Shown here piece by piece: positions 16,873 to 25,437 of a stretch of 64,000 bases of DNA. The notes under the pieces were generated by a model. That model saw only the letters and a list, made by a program, of their open reading frames with translations. It made no database searches and was not told the origin of the DNA. A program made the position numbers and the translations under genes. How positions within the stretch are numbered: the stretch's first letter is position 1; every line of letters begins with the position of its first letter. The stretch spans positions 186,001 through 250,000 of the forward strand of contig CALJEQ010000005.1 in assembly GCA_938074565.1 (NCBI GenBank). Reading direction: 5' to 3'. Origin of the DNA: an uncultured Alkaliphilus sp. GTDB lineage: Bacteria; Bacillota; Clostridia; Peptostreptococcales; Natronincolaceae.

Positions 16873-17322
16873 ATGAAATATACAAGGCATGCTAAAATAT
16901 TAGAGATAATTGAAAATCAAGAAATTGAAACTCAAGAGGAATTATCTGAAGAACTAAGAAAGATAGGTTTAAATGTTACACAAGCCACTGTTTCAAGGGA
17001 TATAAAAGAATTAAGATTAATAAAGGTACTATCTAAAAGCGGGAAATACAAATACGCCACATTAAAAAGTCAAGATTCAGTGCTATCAGACAGGTTAATT
17101 AGGTTATTTAAAGATTCTATCCTTTCGTTAGACTATGCTGGCAATATGTTGGTGCTAAGAACAATTCCAGCGGCTGCACAGGCGGCAGCTTCAGCCATCG
17201 ATGCAGCAGGGTTAGAGGGTATTGTTGGTTCAGTTGCTGGAGATGATACTATTTTTGTACTTATAAGAGATCAAGAAAAAATGGAAGAAGCAATGGATAA
17301 ATTTAGAAAACTGATGAAATAG
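16873..17322 (+). CDS. argR: Arginine repressor ArgR/AhrC
   Basis: A 149-residue arginine-responsive transcription factor. The N-terminal winged helix contains [33 protein letters not shown]. The C-terminal oligomerisation and arginine-binding domain contains [33 protein letters not shown], including the GDDT segment that contacts arginine. AAAGGAGG precedes the ATG. It sits directly before recN as in Bacillus ahrC-recN, 12 bases apart. Confidence 0.96.
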   Translation: MKYTRHAKILEIIENQEIETQEELSEELRKIGLNVTQATVSRDIKELRLIKVLSKSGKYKYATLKSQDSVLSDRLIRLFKDSILSLDYAGNMLVLRTIPAAAQAAASAIDAAGLEGIVGSVAGDDTIFVLIRDQEKMEEAMDKFRKLMK

Positions 17323-17334
17323 AGGAGGACCTTT

Positions 17335-19044
17335 ATGCTATTGGAGCTGGAGGTAAAAAACTTTGCTTTAATTGATGAACTTTATCTTCAATTTGAAAAG
17401 GGTTTAAATATTTTAACGGGTGAAACTGGTGCAGGTAAGTCTATTATTATAGACGCTGTTAATATGGCTATTGGTGAGAGGGCAGGTCGGGAATTTGTCC
17501 GTTCTGGTACAAATAAATGTACTGTACAGGCCCTCTTTTCAACTAGCGGTGCAATGGGGCTTGTTGAAATTTTAGATGAGTATGGGATAGAAAACGATGA
17601 TGAACAGTATTTAGTGGTTATTAGAGAAATCTATGCCAATGGAAGAAGTACCTGTCGGGTTAATGGGACAATTGTTACTCAATCGGTTTTAAAGAATATA
17701 ACTGAAAAGTTAATTGATATTCATGGGCAACATCAACATCAATCCCTATTAAATCCCAATGCCCATATTGGATTGTTAGATGCCTATGGGGGTAAAGAAG
17801 TAAATCAATTACGTAAAGAAATCTCAAAGGAATATCATGAATTGCAAAAATTACAAACTCGTCTAGAATCCATTTGTTCCAATGAAATGGAAAGGGAAAG
17901 AAAACTGGACTTGCTTAAATTTCAAATACAAGAAATTGAAAGTGCTGAATTAAGTAATGGAGAAGAAAAATTATTAGTTCAACAAAAAAATCTTCTTGCA
18001 AATGGGGAAAAAATATTTAATGCTGTATCAGAAGCTTATGCAGAGCTGTATGAGGGTAATCATCAAATGGCAATAGTTGATGGTATTTCAAAAATAACAT
18101 CTCAATTACAACATGTTTCATCCTTTGATGATCAGCTTAATTATTTTTATCAAACTTTAGAAGAAATACAAATTAGAATACAGGATATTACACGGGAGAT
18201 GAGGGATTACAAAGATCAAATAGACTTTGATCCACAGTCATTAAATGAAGTAGAAAAGCGCTTAGATACGATTAATAATCTTAAAAGAAAATATGGCAAG
18301 TCCTTAGAGGAAGTTCTTTTATATTATGATAAGATTAAGAGTGAATTAGAACTTTATTGTAATAGTGAAGCTGAAATTCAGCGTTTAAAAAAAGATATTG
18401 AAAGTAAGCGTAATGAAGTAGAAGCAAAAGCTCTTGTTCTTAGTGAAATGAGAAAGTCAATTGCCACCACTTTACAAGTAGAATTAACTAAAATTTTAGA
18501 AACATTAAATATGGGAAAGGTATCATTTGTAATTTCGTTTAATCATGTACTGGATGCCAATAATAACTATAAAATAACTGAAAAAGGAATTGACATAGTA
18601 GAATTTCTAATATCTACAAATCTAGGAGAACCATTAAAATCACTGGCAAAAATTGCTTCTGGTGGTGAAATGTCTAGGATTATGTTGGCTTTAAAAACGA
18701 TATTAGCAAATGTAGATCACATACCAACCCTTATTTTTGATGAAATAGATACGGGTATTAGTGGAAGAACTGCCCAAGTAGTTGGTCAAAACCTTTATCA
18801 TATTTCCGAAAATCATCAAGTCATTTGTATCACCCATTTACCTCAAATAGCTTCTTTAGCGGATAATCATTTCTTAATAGAAAAGAAAGAATATAGCGAT
18901 TCAACAAAAACAGAAGTGAATAGAATGGATATGGAAGATCGAATAAAAGAGGTAGGTAGACTACTGGGGGGCGAATTAACGGATATTACTTTAAAGCATG
19001 CAAAAGAATTAATACAACAATCAAATCTAAAAAGAAAAAATTAA
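17335..19044 (+). CDS. recN: DNA repair protein RecN
   Basis: A 569-residue SMC-like ATPase that acts early in double-strand break repair. Walker A is GETGAGKS near residue 30. A long coiled-coil region runs through about residues 150-380. The ABC signature LASGGEMSRIMLALK and Walker B LIFDEIDTGISG follow, then CITHLPQIASLADNHFLIEK. Length is normal. It follows argR with a short gap and ends in a terminator that overlaps its stop codon. Confidence 0.97.
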   Translation: MLLELEVKNFALIDELYLQFEKGLNILTGETGAGKSIIIDAVNMAIGERAGREFVRSGTNKCTVQALFSTSGAMGLVEILDEYGIENDDEQYLVVIREIYANGRSTCRVNGTIVTQSVLKNITEKLIDIHGQHQHQSLLNPNAHIGLLDAYGGKEVNQLRKEISKEYHELQKLQTRLESICSNEMERERKLDLLKFQIQEIESAELSNGEEKLLVQQKNLLANGEKIFNAVSEAYAELYEGNHQMAIVDGISKITSQLQHVSSFDDQLNYFYQTLEEIQIRIQDITREMRDYKDQIDFDPQSLNEVEKRLDTINNLKRKYGKSLEEVLLYYDKIKSELELYCNSEAEIQRLKKDIESKRNEVEAKALVLSEMRKSIATTLQVELTKILETLNMGKVSFVISFNHVLDANNNYKITEKGIDIVEFLISTNLGEPLKSLAKIASGGEMSRIMLALKTILANVDHIPTLIFDEIDTGISGRTAQVVGQNLYHISENHQVICITHLPQIASLADNHFLIEKKEYSDSTKTEVNRMDMEDRIKEVGRLLGGELTDITLKHAKELIQQSNLKRKN

Positions 19045-19067
19045 TTTTTCTTTTTAGATTTTTTTTG
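19024..19067 (+). terminator. Rho-independent terminator of recN
   Basis: A 16-base perfect stem (19024-19039 with 19045-19060) is followed by eight T residues. The hairpin overlaps the last codons of recN. Confidence 0.9.
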
Positions 19068-19287
19068 TTTATAAAGCGACTTAATCATTTTTATAATGTT
19101 ATTTGTAGGTGTTAGGTAACTAATTAATAATGATTTAATACTAATTGTAATAACATTTTCTTTAAAAGGATTAATATAACATTTTTTTTATAATTTATCT
19201 ATTATAATCACTGTCCTAAAAAGCCAAATTAACTATAGAATAATTTAATCTGGAGGCAATCAAATATTGCTGGGAGAGTGATGTAAA

Positions 19288-20601
19288 ATGCGATTTAAAA
19301 AAACAGCTTTATTTTTAAGTAATCTTTTATTATGTGTTTTTTCCGTTATGCTTATCTATTTAATTGTTTTAGATTTTACAGGTGCAATACCCTCTGAATA
19401 TAATATCCAAGTTGGTGATGATCATGTCATTAGAACTAGATTTCCCCTATCTTTTTCCTTCGATCAGAGTAACAATAAAATATTTGAAGTAAGCCCGGTG
19501 GATGAATTAACTACAACTTCATTAAAACTTAATAATGGTGTCGAGTTTAAAACTCTACAAAAAGGTAGTGCAAATCTACATTATAAGGTGTTTGGCTTGA
19601 TACCCTATAAAACGGTAAAGGTTAATGTAGTACCCCGGTTTGAGGTAATTCCAGGAGGACAATCCATCGGGGTTAAATTAAATACAGAGGGTGTTCTAGT
19701 GGTGGGAATTGCTGAGTTAACCGATGAAAATGGAAATAGATTCAATTTAGCAGAAAAAAATGGTATAAGAATAGGAGATTCTTTATTATCTATTAATCAG
19801 CAGATGGTAGAAAATGCTTTGCACGTTACAGAGATAATACAAAACAGTAATGGTGAAGAATTAGAAATAGTTTTTAAAAGAAATAATAAAGAATTTCCTA
19901 TTTCAATAACTCCAGTAAAGTCTCAACAGGACGGACACTATAAACTAGGTCTTTGGGTAAGGGATAAAACAGCAGGTGTGGGAACTTTAACCTTTTATCA
20001 TGAACAATCAAAGAAGTTTGGAGCACTGGGGCATGGTATAGCAGACGTTGACACTGGTGGTCTTATGTCAATTAAAGATGGGGAAATAATGAATTCTAAA
20101 GTTGTCTCCATACAACAGGGTAAAAAGGGTAGACCTGGTGAAATAAGGGGAATATTCTATGATGTAAATTCTCCTTTGGGACGATTAGAAAAGAATACAG
20201 TACACGGTGTTTATGGTGAAATGACGAGGTCGATGGAGAAAAATGAGCATAGTAGTACTAAGGAAATAGCCTATCAACATGAAATAAAAGAAGGAGCAGC
20301 CTATATATTAACTACTTTAGATGACAATGAGATTAAAAAATATGATATAGAGATTCTAAGGGTAATAAATCAAAGTAAGCCAGATGGAAAAAGTATGATT
20401 ATTCGTATTACAGACCCAAGACTCTTAGAAAAAACGGGAGGAATTGTACAAGGCATGAGTGGTAGTCCAATTATACAAAATGATAGAATGGTTGGGGCTG
20501 TTACCCATGTTTTAGTAAATGATCCAACTAGAGGATATGGTATTTTTATCGAGTGGATGATACAAGAATCGGGGGCATACGACAAAATTAATCAAAACTG
20601 A
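19288..20601 (+). CDS. spoIVB: SpoIVB peptidase (serine protease S55)
   Basis: A 437-residue sporulation protease made in the forespore. It cleaves SpoIVFA to trigger pro-sigma-K processing in the mother cell. It has an N-terminal membrane anchor (FLSNLLLCVFSVMLIYLIVL), a PDZ domain with GVLVVGIAELTDENG and NGIRIGDSLLSINQQ, and a C-terminal S55 domain. The likely catalytic His is His249 in LGHGIADVDTGG and the likely nucleophile is Ser393 in GMSGSPIIQN. It directly precedes spo0A, a conserved sporulation pair. Confidence 0.96.
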   Translation: MRFKKTALFLSNLLLCVFSVMLIYLIVLDFTGAIPSEYNIQVGDDHVIRTRFPLSFSFDQSNNKIFEVSPVDELTTTSLKLNNGVEFKTLQKGSANLHYKVFGLIPYKTVKVNVVPRFEVIPGGQSIGVKLNTEGVLVVGIAELTDENGNRFNLAEKNGIRIGDSLLSINQQMVENALHVTEIIQNSNGEELEIVFKRNNKEFPISITPVKSQQDGHYKLGLWVRDKTAGVGTLTFYHEQSKKFGALGHGIADVDTGGLMSIKDGEIMNSKVVSIQQGKKGRPGEIRGIFYDVNSPLGRLEKNTVHGVYGEMTRSMEKNEHSSTKEIAYQHEIKEGAAYILTTLDDNEIKKYDIEILRVINQSKPDGKSMIIRITDPRLLEKTGGIVQGMSGSPIIQNDRMVGAVTHVLVNDPTRGYGIFIEWMIQESGAYDKINQN

Positions 20602-20667
20602 TGTAAAAAAACATTGAAAAATACGAAAAAAGGAAGAACGATTTAAACCATATATTTTTTTAGTTGG

Positions 20668-20696
20668 GAAGGATAACCACCTGATTTGTCGAATTT
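20668..20696 (+). promoter_or_regulatory. Sigma-H-type promoter of spo0A
   Basis: GAAGGATAA at 20668-20676 matches the -35 pattern RnAGGAWWW at every position. GTCGAATTT at 20688-20696 matches the -10 pattern RnnGAATWW, with an 11-base spacer. spo0A has a sigma-H promoter in Bacillus, so the call fits known regulation. Confidence 0.8.
20687..20693 (+). promoter_or_regulatory. 0A box (Spo0A binding site)
   Basis: TGTCGAA is the core of the Spo0A recognition sequence. It overlaps the -10 element of the sigma-H promoter, suggesting autoregulation. Confidence 0.65.
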
Positions 20697-20740
20697 GTTA
20701 TTTAGAAAATTAAAATAGATAAATCAGGGGGCGTTTTAAA

Positions 20741-21565
20741 GTGAACAAAGAAAAAATTAATGTATTAATAGCAGATGATAATGAAGATTTTTGTGATATC
20801 TTGAGCGAATATTTGGAAAGACAGCATGATATAGATGTTGTTGGCGTTGCAAAAGATGGCGTTGAAGCTGTTGAATTAATTACTAAAAAATCACCAGATG
20901 TAGTGGTTTTAGATATAATTATGCCACATCTTGATGGGTTGGGGGTTTTAGAAAAACTTAATGCTATTAATTTAGAGAAGTTTCCTAAAATAATTATTTT
21001 ATCCGCAGTTGGTCAAGATAAAATTACTCAAAGAGCAATTAGTTTAGGTGCAGATTATTATGTTATTAAACCTTTTGATTTTGAAGTATTCATCGAAAGA
21101 ATACGTCAAACTATGGGAAGTACATCTGGTAATATAGAAAAGAAAAGATTAATTTCAACAGGAACATCATCAGCTACAGGTTCAATACAAAGACCTTTAG
21201 TTAATAATAATAGAAGTTTAGAAGCAGAAATAACCAATATTATCCATGAAGTTGGTGTTCCTGCCCATATAAAAGGATATTTATATTTAAGGGATGCCAT
21301 AACAATGGTGGTGGAAAAAGTAGAGTTATTGAGTGCAGTTACAAAAGAGCTTTATCCATCAATAGCCAAAAAATACAATACTACCTCCAGTAGAGTAGAA
21401 AGGGCAATACGCCACGCCATTGAAGTAGCATGGAGTAGGGGAAGAGTAGATACCATCAATACTTTATTTGGTTACACCATTAATAATGTAAAGGGTAAAC
21501 CAACTAATTCAGAATTTATAGCAATGGTGGCGGATAAATTAAGATTAGAGCAACAAGTGGGTTAA
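20741..21565 (+). CDS. spo0A: Sporulation master regulator Spo0A
   Basis: A 274-residue response regulator that commits the cell to sporulation. The receiver domain has the acidic pocket LIADDNEDF, the phosphoacceptor Asp58 in VVVLDIIMP and the conserved Lys in VIKPFDFE. After a linker at about residues 130-155, the DNA-binding domain contains [18 protein letters not shown] and the recognition helix region [19 protein letters not shown]. The start is GTG at 20741 behind AGGGGG. No Spo0F or Spo0B gene lies nearby. It ends at a strong terminator. Confidence 0.98.
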   Translation: MNKEKINVLIADDNEDFCDILSEYLERQHDIDVVGVAKDGVEAVELITKKSPDVVVLDIIMPHLDGLGVLEKLNAINLEKFPKIIILSAVGQDKITQRAISLGADYYVIKPFDFEVFIERIRQTMGSTSGNIEKKRLISTGTSSATGSIQRPLVNNNRSLEAEITNIIHEVGVPAHIKGYLYLRDAITMVVEKVELLSAVTKELYPSIAKKYNTTSSRVERAIRHAIEVAWSRGRVDTINTLFGYTINNVKGKPTNSEFIAMVADKLRLEQQVG

Positions 21566-21591
21566 TTCTTAATATAAGCATAAAACATAAA

Positions 21592-21627
21592 AAACAACAC
21601 TCTTATTTATTAAGGGTGTTGTTTTTT
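21592..21627 (+). terminator. Rho-independent terminator of spo0A
   Basis: A 14-base stem (21592-21605 with 21611-21624, one G-T pair) with a five-base loop runs into T residues. Confidence 0.88.
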
Positions 21628-21822
21628 ATAAAAATATATAAAAAAATCAGAAAAAACAGTAAAATGACAAAAACTTTTACATAAAAATAGCGTATATAGT
21701 TATATAGTGTAAAATTACTATTTAAATAAATGGTTTGTTGGGTTATCCTTAAAGAGTCAGAATATTTACAAAGAAACTAACCCTACTTTAAAAATTTATA
21801 TTAGGAAAGGGGATAGGAATAG

Positions 21823-22929
21823 ATGTTTACAAAAAGAGATTTTGAAAAACAAATGTATCTTTTAGAAAAAATGGTTGAAACGAGTAATGATATAGAAATA
21901 GTTACTAAAACTTTTGAAAGCTTAGAGGACTTTGCTAAAAGCTCTGGGTTAACAAAAGAAACAAAAGAACTTCAGTTTTTAAAATGTAAGTTTTACTATA
22001 ATAGCTATCAGTATACTAATGCCCTACAAGTTAGCTCTAATGCCCTAGAGCTTTATATAGAAGAAAAAGACGATAATAAAGTAGCCCGTATTTATAATAT
22101 ATTAGGGGCATGTTACCATATGTTAATGTTATTTGATCAAGCACTAATTTATTATACTAAGGCTTATGATATTGTGGTGGAGAAAAATATTATTGATAAA
22201 GATAAAATTAAAATAGAAGCTATATTTAATTTAATACTTTGCTACCGTAAAATCTATAGAAGTGATATGGTTTTACAATACATTAATATTTTTAAAGAAC
22301 TTAATGGAGAAAACCTATACTTTCAAGATTTTTTTCATAGGGTAGCATTGGTGGAGGCTAATACATATAGAGATATAAAAAATTATAAAAAAGCAGATGA
22401 ATTATATAAATCTTTATTACAGAATGGTGTAGATGGAATAGATGGAAATACATTATTTTTAATTTATGATAACTATATACTTCTTTATATAGAACAGGGA
22501 CAGTTGACGGAGGCTTTAAGATATATTGAAAAGGCATTTCAATTAAAAGAAAGCGTAGGAAATGATTATATCCCTTGGATATTCTTAACTAAAGCTAAGT
22601 GTCTAATGGCTTTAGAAAAATATAGTGAATCTTTAAATGTATTAAAATATGGATTAACTCTAGCAGAAGGTATTTGTACTAATGAAATGATTATAGAATT
22701 TCAATTTGCACTGGTACAAGGGAATATAACGGTAAAAGATTATGACCAAGCTTTAAAGTACCTACAGAGTGTAGAAAAGTTTATGTTGGATAAACAGATT
22801 AAGTTGAGAAATAATGATCTTTATAGTTTCTATGCAGAGGCTTGTTGTGGGGTTGGTGAGGTAACAAAAGGAATAGAGTATATTTCTAAAGTGAGAAAAG
22901 ATTATTTATCAATACACAATTTAGGTTAA
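21823..22929 (+). CDS. TPR-repeat protein, possible Rap/RRNPP-like peptide sensor
   Basis: A 368-residue, all-helical protein not matched to a named family. TPR-like units are visible at about residues 87-121 (NILGACYHMLMLFDQALIYYTKAY), 228-245 (QLTEALRYIEKAF), 263-285 (EKYSESLNVLKYGL) and 306-325 (KDYDQALKYLQSVEKF). The first 70 residues are helical but show no helix-turn-helix. Length and layout resemble Rap phosphatases (about 370-380 residues) more than HTH-bearing RRNPP regulators. It is followed 18 bases later by a small exported peptide gene and lies just downstream of spo0A, so a role in tuning sporulation is a reasonable but unproven inference. AAAGGGG precedes the ATG. Confidence 0.6.
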   Translation: MFTKRDFEKQMYLLEKMVETSNDIEIVTKTFESLEDFAKSSGLTKETKELQFLKCKFYYNSYQYTNALQVSSNALELYIEEKDDNKVARIYNILGACYHMLMLFDQALIYYTKAYDIVVEKNIIDKDKIKIEAIFNLILCYRKIYRSDMVLQYINIFKELNGENLYFQDFFHRVALVEANTYRDIKNYKKADELYKSLLQNGVDGIDGNTLFLIYDNYILLYIEQGQLTEALRYIEKAFQLKESVGNDYIPWIFLTKAKCLMALEKYSESLNVLKYGLTLAEGICTNEMIIEFQFALVQGNITVKDYDQALKYLQSVEKFMLDKQIKLRNNDLYSFYAEACCGVGEVTKGIEYISKVRKDYLSIHNLG

Positions 22930-22947
22930 TAATGAGGAGGGTAATGG

Positions 22948-23112
22948 ATGAAAAAGATTAAAGAAAAAGTTATAACGTTAATGGTTTTAACTTTAGTAGT
23001 GGCAAATATTGGTTTCTTTAAGTTGAATATTACTAATAGAATTAATGAAGATAAAGGGATAGCTAGAGCTATATTTGTTGTATCCCATGATCCTAAGCCT
23101 GTAATCCATTAA
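22948..23112 (+). CDS. Small exported peptide, possible Phr-like signal precursor
   Basis: A 54-residue reading frame with a strong GAGGAGG eight bases before the ATG. The N-terminus MKKIKEK is basic and is followed by a hydrophobic stretch (VITLMVLTLVVANIGFF), giving a Sec-type signal sequence. The remaining C-terminal part is short and ends SHDPKPVIH. Small size, export signal and position immediately after a TPR gene are the hallmarks of Phr/PapR/NprX-type precursors, in which the last 5-10 residues become the mature signal. The ATG at 22944 gives only a five-codon frame. No sequence similarity to a known signal is claimed. Confidence 0.6.
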   Translation: MKKIKEKVITLMVLTLVVANIGFFKLNITNRINEDKGIARAIFVVSHDPKPVIH

Positions 23113-23127
23113 AATTTATTATTCCAT

Positions 23128-23178
23128 AAAAAATGTCATGTAAATGTAATATTTACAGTACAATTTTCGACATTTTTT
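23128..23178. repeat. Nested inverted repeat downstream of the peptide gene
   Basis: AAAAAATGTC at 23128-23137 pairs with GACATTTTTT at 23169-23178. An inner stem GTAAAT/ATTTAC lies at 23140-23145 and 23151-23156. TTCGACA at 23166-23172 is a minus-strand 0A-box core. It could be an A/T-rich terminator or a regulatory site. Confidence 0.4.
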
Positions 23179-23251
23179 TCGATGTTTACATGTTATTATT
23201 AATTATGTAATAAATACTTTACACATCTTTATGTTAATTAAATTTCCCCTT

Positions 23252-23295
23252 AAAAAACTCCCTTTAAGCTTTTTGTTAAAGGGAGTTTTTATTTT
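23252..23295. terminator. Convergent (bidirectional) terminator
   Basis: A 15-base perfect stem (23253-23267 with 23276-23290) with an eight-base loop. A and T tracts at either end suit both the plus-strand peptide gene and minus-strand recX. Confidence 0.85.
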
Positions 23296-23319
23296 ATGTA
23301 CAGTTAGTCTTTTATGTTG

Positions 23320-24138
23320 TTAAAAACAATCTATTATTTGTTGAATAAGTTCCTGTTGAAAACCTTTTTGATATAGATAAGCCCCCAACTTCTTTTTTAA
23401 TAAAAAGCTATTCTTTTCTTTTCTTATAAGTTTTTCATAATACTTTTCTGCCAATTTTTTTCCCTCTATATAGTGAACCTCCTGTTGATTTTCCATCAAA
23501 GTTTGTATTTCTTGGTCTTTTTCTATATTTTGAAGACATTCACTTACTATTTCCCAGGAATAACCTTTAGTTATTAACTTATTTGAAAGTTTTTGTTTAA
23601 TTTGATTATAGGGCAAATTCTTCTTACTAAAAAAGTATTGTGTACCAATCTTTATGGCGTTTTCAAGTTCATCCGTTGAAGAATAAGAAGTCAGGCTTTC
23701 TTCAATAATATCTTCATCTACACCTTTGCTGAACAACTCTTGTTGAATCAATCTCTTTCCCTTTAATTGACTCTGGCTTTTGTTTTTTATAAAATTTGAA
23801 GCATAACGATTATCATCAATAAATTGATACCCCTTTAAACGATCAATAGATATGTTAATGGCTTCATTATCAAACCCTTTTTCAGTTAAATAATCTATTA
23901 CTTCTTGCTGAGTTCTAGAACGGGAGGTTAAATAATTTAGTGCTTTATTAAAGCTTTCCTTAATATTATCTTCTTGTATAATCTCTTCAAGTTTTTCCAT
24001 ATCGATTTGATTACCACTTTTTAATTTTAATTTTACCACCAACTCATCATTGCAAGAGAAGGCATACTCTTCATCAAGATAAATAGCATAACGATTTTTA
24101 TTGTTTTTTTGTTGTTTAATAGCTGTGATTAATTTCAA
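23320..24138 (-). CDS. recX: Regulatory protein RecX
   Basis: A 272-residue helical-repeat protein of the RecX family, similar in length to the Bacillus form. RecX binds RecA filaments and modulates recombination. Diagnostic pieces are the N-terminal RYAIYLDEEYAFSCNDELVVK, then ALNYLTSRSRTQQEVIDYLTEKGF, IDRLKGYQFIDDNRYASNFI and a second set KLSNKLITKGYSWEIVSECL. It is the only large gene on the minus strand and is transcribed divergently from steA. It shares a terminator with the convergent peptide gene. Confidence 0.92.
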   Translation of the reverse strand: MKLITAIKQQKNNKNRYAIYLDEEYAFSCNDELVVKLKLKSGNQIDMEKLEEIIQEDNIKESFNKALNYLTSRSRTQQEVIDYLTEKGFDNEAINISIDRLKGYQFIDDNRYASNFIKNKSQSQLKGKRLIQQELFSKGVDEDIIEESLTSYSSTDELENAIKIGTQYFFSKKNLPYNQIKQKLSNKLITKGYSWEIVSECLQNIEKDQEIQTLMENQQEVHYIEGKKLAEKYYEKLIRKEKNSFLLKKKLGAYLYQKGFQQELIQQIIDCF

Positions 24139-24301
24139 TAGATCACTTCCTTATAAAAATATATCATCCTTAAAGACATTACATAATACAATATCAGTTT
24201 AAATTACAGTAAATATATTTACTAAATGAAATAATTCTACATTTTTAAGAATTATTCCAATAATAATACAAATACTATATAAAACATCAATGGAGGTATA
24301 T

Positions 24302-25423
24302 ATGTTAAAGCCAACACCTGTTAAGCTAGACAAGAAAACTAAAAACTTAATTGCCAGACTTCAAGCAGGTGACATTGCAATTATCCACCATCAAGACCTA
24401 GATGAGATTGCAGCAAAATCATTGGTATTAAAAAAAGTCTCGGCAGTCATTAATTGTGCTGAATCCATCAGTGGTAGGTACCCTAATTCTGGTCCAAGCA
24501 TTCTACTTAATAATAACATACCTTTGTTTGAGTTAGTAGAAGGGGAGTTATTTAATTGTTTAAAGGATGGGGATGAAATAACCATTGAAGAGGACAACTT
24601 ATTTTTTAAACATGAAAATTTAGCAACTTTAAAAATATTGAATAAAGAATCAATCACTTATTTATTAAAAGATGCAGAAAAAAACCTTAAGGTAGAATTA
24701 GAAAAATTTCTTGATAATACATTGACTTATGCAGTCAAAGAAAAAGGATTAATTTTAGAAGATTTACCAATTCCTTCTACTAATATTTTAATACAGGGTA
24801 AACATGTATTAATTGTGGTAAGGGGAAAAAACTATAAGGAAGATTTACACACCATTATTTCTTATATTAATGAAGAAAAACCTATTTTAGTAGGGGTGGA
24901 TGGTGGTGGAGATGCTTTACTGGAATTTGGATTAATCCCAGATATTGTGATAGGAGATATGGATAGTATTAGTGATCACTGTTTAAAGAAGGCTAAAGAG
25001 ATTATTGTACATGCCTATCCAGACGGAACAGCACCGGGACTAGAAAGAGTACAGCAGTTGGGATTGTCAGCAAAGGTTTTTTCTGCTTTAGGAACCAGCG
25101 AAGATGTTGCTATGTTATTTGCCTATGAAAAGGGAGCAGAGTTAATTGTAGCAGTTGGAACCCATACCCATATGATTGATTTTTTAGAAAAAGGAAGAAA
25201 AGGCATGAGTAGCACCATTCTTGTTAGAATGAAGATTGGAACAAAGTTAGTGGATGCTAAGGGAGTAAGTCAACTTTATTGTAATGATGTGGAGTTTAGA
25301 CATATCCTTTGGTTGGGGATGGCATCAATAATACCTATAGCCGTTATTGCAGGGATGTCTCAACCTTTGAAGTATCTAGTTAGGCTACTACATATGCGTT
25401 TAAGACTTTATTTAGGTTTTTAG
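24302..25423 (+). CDS. steA: SteA-like cytokinetic ring protein (thiamine pyrophosphokinase-like fold)
   Basis: A 373-residue protein resembling SteA, characterised in Corynebacterium as a partner of SteB at the division ring. The N-terminal part has VSAVINCAESISGRYPNSGPSILL. The central part shows a thiamine-pyrophosphokinase-like core (GVDGGGDALLEFGLIPDIVIGDMDSISD). A hydrophobic stretch near the C-terminus (LGMASIIPIAVIAGM) anchors it to the membrane. The ATG at 24302 follows GGAGGT, whereas an upstream ATG at 24290 lies before that site. It starts a five-gene unit. Confidence 0.85.
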   Translation: MLKPTPVKLDKKTKNLIARLQAGDIAIIHHQDLDEIAAKSLVLKKVSAVINCAESISGRYPNSGPSILLNNNIPLFELVEGELFNCLKDGDEITIEEDNLFFKHENLATLKILNKESITYLLKDAEKNLKVELEKFLDNTLTYAVKEKGLILEDLPIPSTNILIQGKHVLIVVRGKNYKEDLHTIISYINEEKPILVGVDGGGDALLEFGLIPDIVIGDMDSISDHCLKKAKEIIVHAYPDGTAPGLERVQQLGLSAKVFSALGTSEDVAMLFAYEKGAELIVAVGTHTHMIDFLEKGRKGMSSTILVRMKIGTKLVDAKGVSQLYCNDVEFRHILWLGMASIIPIAVIAGMSQPLKYLVRLLHMRLRLYLGF

Positions 25424-25437
25424 GAGAGTGATGGGGT

